Positions 6,938-7,165 of a stretch of DNA of 7,165 bases are shown here, in pieces; positions within the stretch are counted from its first letter, which is position 1, and each line of letters begins with the position of its first letter. Under the pieces are notes generated by a model. It saw only the letters and a list, made by a program, of their open reading frames with translations. It was not told the origin of the DNA and did no database searches. The stretch spans positions 1-7,165 of the forward strand of contig JAKAYZ010000105.1 of assembly GCA_021816165.1 (NCBI GenBank), in the 5' to 3' direction. Both the position numbers and the translations under genes were made by a program. Source of the stretch: Planctomycetota bacterium. GTDB taxonomy: Bacteria; Planctomycetota; Phycisphaerae; WQYP01.

Positions 6938-7012
6938 CCAGGCCGGGCAGCCCGGCCAGGCTGCAGTTGCGCAGACGCAGCAAGTTTTAAATTTTAATCT
7001 GGCCCGGCCTGG
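6938..7012. repeat. 11-bp perfect inverted repeat with a nested alternative hairpin
   Basis: CCAGGCCGGGC (6938-6948) and GCCCGGCCTGG (7002-7012) are exact reverse complements separated by 53 nt. The left arm also forms a tight local hairpin: GGCCGGG (6941-6947), loop CAG, CCCGGCC (6951-6957). The two pairings exclude each other. Inside the long loop, GCTGC (6960-6964) can pair with GCAGC (6977-6981). An AT-rich patch precedes the right arm. No T-run follows either structure. Confidence 0.6.
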
Positions 7013-7036
7013 ACTTAGGCGGTGACAATTCTATTT

Positions 7037-7045
7037 TGGTACAAT
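7037..7045 (+). promoter_or_regulatory. Possible extended -10 promoter upstream of tRNA-Phe
   Basis: TGGTACAAT: TACAAT at 7040-7045 preceded by the TGn extension. No good -35 is seen; GTGACA at 7022-7027 is too close (12-nt spacer). It would start about 55 nt before the tRNA and could be an upstream, weaker start. Confidence 0.3.
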
Positions 7046-7064
7046 ACCTGACTCGGCGGGCGGC

Positions 7065-7093
7065 TTGAGATTTTTTATTTCGTCGCGTAAACT
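7065..7093 (+). promoter_or_regulatory. Sigma70-type promoter for tRNA-Phe
   Basis: -35 TTGAGA (7065-7070), a 17-nt spacer and -10 TAAACT (7088-7093), followed by a GC-rich discriminator (ACCCCG). The expected start is near 7100, leaving a leader of about 9 nt before the tRNA. A GC-rich discriminator is typical of stable-RNA promoters under stringent control. Confidence 0.6.
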
Positions 7094-7108
7094 ACCCCGT
7101 GTTTCCAT

Positions 7109-7165
7109 GGGCAGATAGCTCAGCTGGTAGAGCAATGGACTGAAAATCCATGTGTCGCCGGTTCG
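7109..7165 (+). tRNA. tRNA-Phe (anticodon GAA), 3' end beyond window
   Basis: Positions 1-53 and the start of the T-loop fit canonical numbering: acceptor 5' strand GGGCAGA (7109-7115), TA at 8-9, D-arm GCTC/GAGC (7118-7121 with 7130-7133), and anticodon stem ATGGA/TCCAT (7135-7139 with 7147-7151). The loop is CTGAAAA, giving anticodon GAA at 7142-7144. The T-stem 5' strand GCCGG (7157-7161) and TTCG follow, then the window ends. The acceptor 3' strand and any CCA are not visible. Identity as Phe rests on the GAA anticodon and is secure. Confidence 0.96.

Larger units (their letters stand above)
6765..7108. other. 344-nt non-coding, inverted-repeat-rich spacer
   Basis: I find no convincing gene here on either strand. 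A 51-codon open stretch in the OsmC frame (6765-6917) has no start codon support and looks like chance. The stretch holds several hairpin-forming repeats (6764-6846, 6890-6906, 6938-7012), an AT-rich patch (about 6983-6999) inside GC-rich DNA, and two promoter-like elements ahead of tRNA-Phe. I do not recognise SRP RNA, 6S, tmRNA or RNase P RNA signatures. Confidence 0.6.

Noticed and set aside
6872..6944. tRNA-like or tmRNA-like fold (GGCCTG/CAGGCC closing stem plus a TTCGA motif)
   Set aside because: There is no proper T-stem, no 7-nt anticodon loop and no CCA end. The match does not go beyond a closing stem and one hairpin.

Overview
This is a bacterial chromosomal window of moderate to high G+C. 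It has compact housekeeping and central-carbon genes, Shine-Dalgarno-led starts, and no mobile element, CRISPR array or phage gene that I can see. The phylum cannot be fixed from sequence alone. Class I aldolase, PPK2, an E. coli-type Pgm and a GH63-like glucosidase occur together in several Gram-negative groups. A rnpA without rpmH beside it would fit a lineage with a rearranged origin-type cluster (Planctomycetota is one guess, held weakly).

Left two thirds (1-5391), all on the minus strand. Read in transcription order this is a four-gene carbohydrate/energy cluster: class I fructose-bisphosphate aldolase (5391-4357), PPK2 polyphosphate kinase (4317-3487), alpha-phosphoglucomutase pgm (3437-1797), and a GH63/MGH1-like glucosidase (1621 to beyond base 1). 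Gaps are 39, 49 and 175 nt. A sigma70-type promoter lies ahead of the aldolase. Two further -10 elements sharing an identical 13-mer sit just ahead of pgm and of the glucosidase. A plausible joint role is mobilising or cycling glucans through glucose-1-P/glucose-6-P and glycolysis/gluconeogenesis, with polyphosphate as phosphoryl donor for nucleotides.

Divergent control region (5392-5664). It carries the minus-strand aldolase promoter and a plus-strand promoter for rnpA. No rpmH is present.

Right third (5665-7165), plus strand: rnpA (RNase P protein), yidD directly abutting it, then an OsmC/Ohr-family gene with its own possible -10 element. Next is a 344-nt non-coding stretch (6765-7108) unusually rich in inverted repeats, some mutually exclusive, ending in two promoter-like elements. 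The window closes inside a tRNA-Phe(GAA) gene.

Most long open frames opposite these genes are codon-aligned antisense shadows. The most interesting signals are non-coding: the recurring TAWAATCTGC core-promoter motif and the structured spacer between the OsmC gene and tRNA-Phe.
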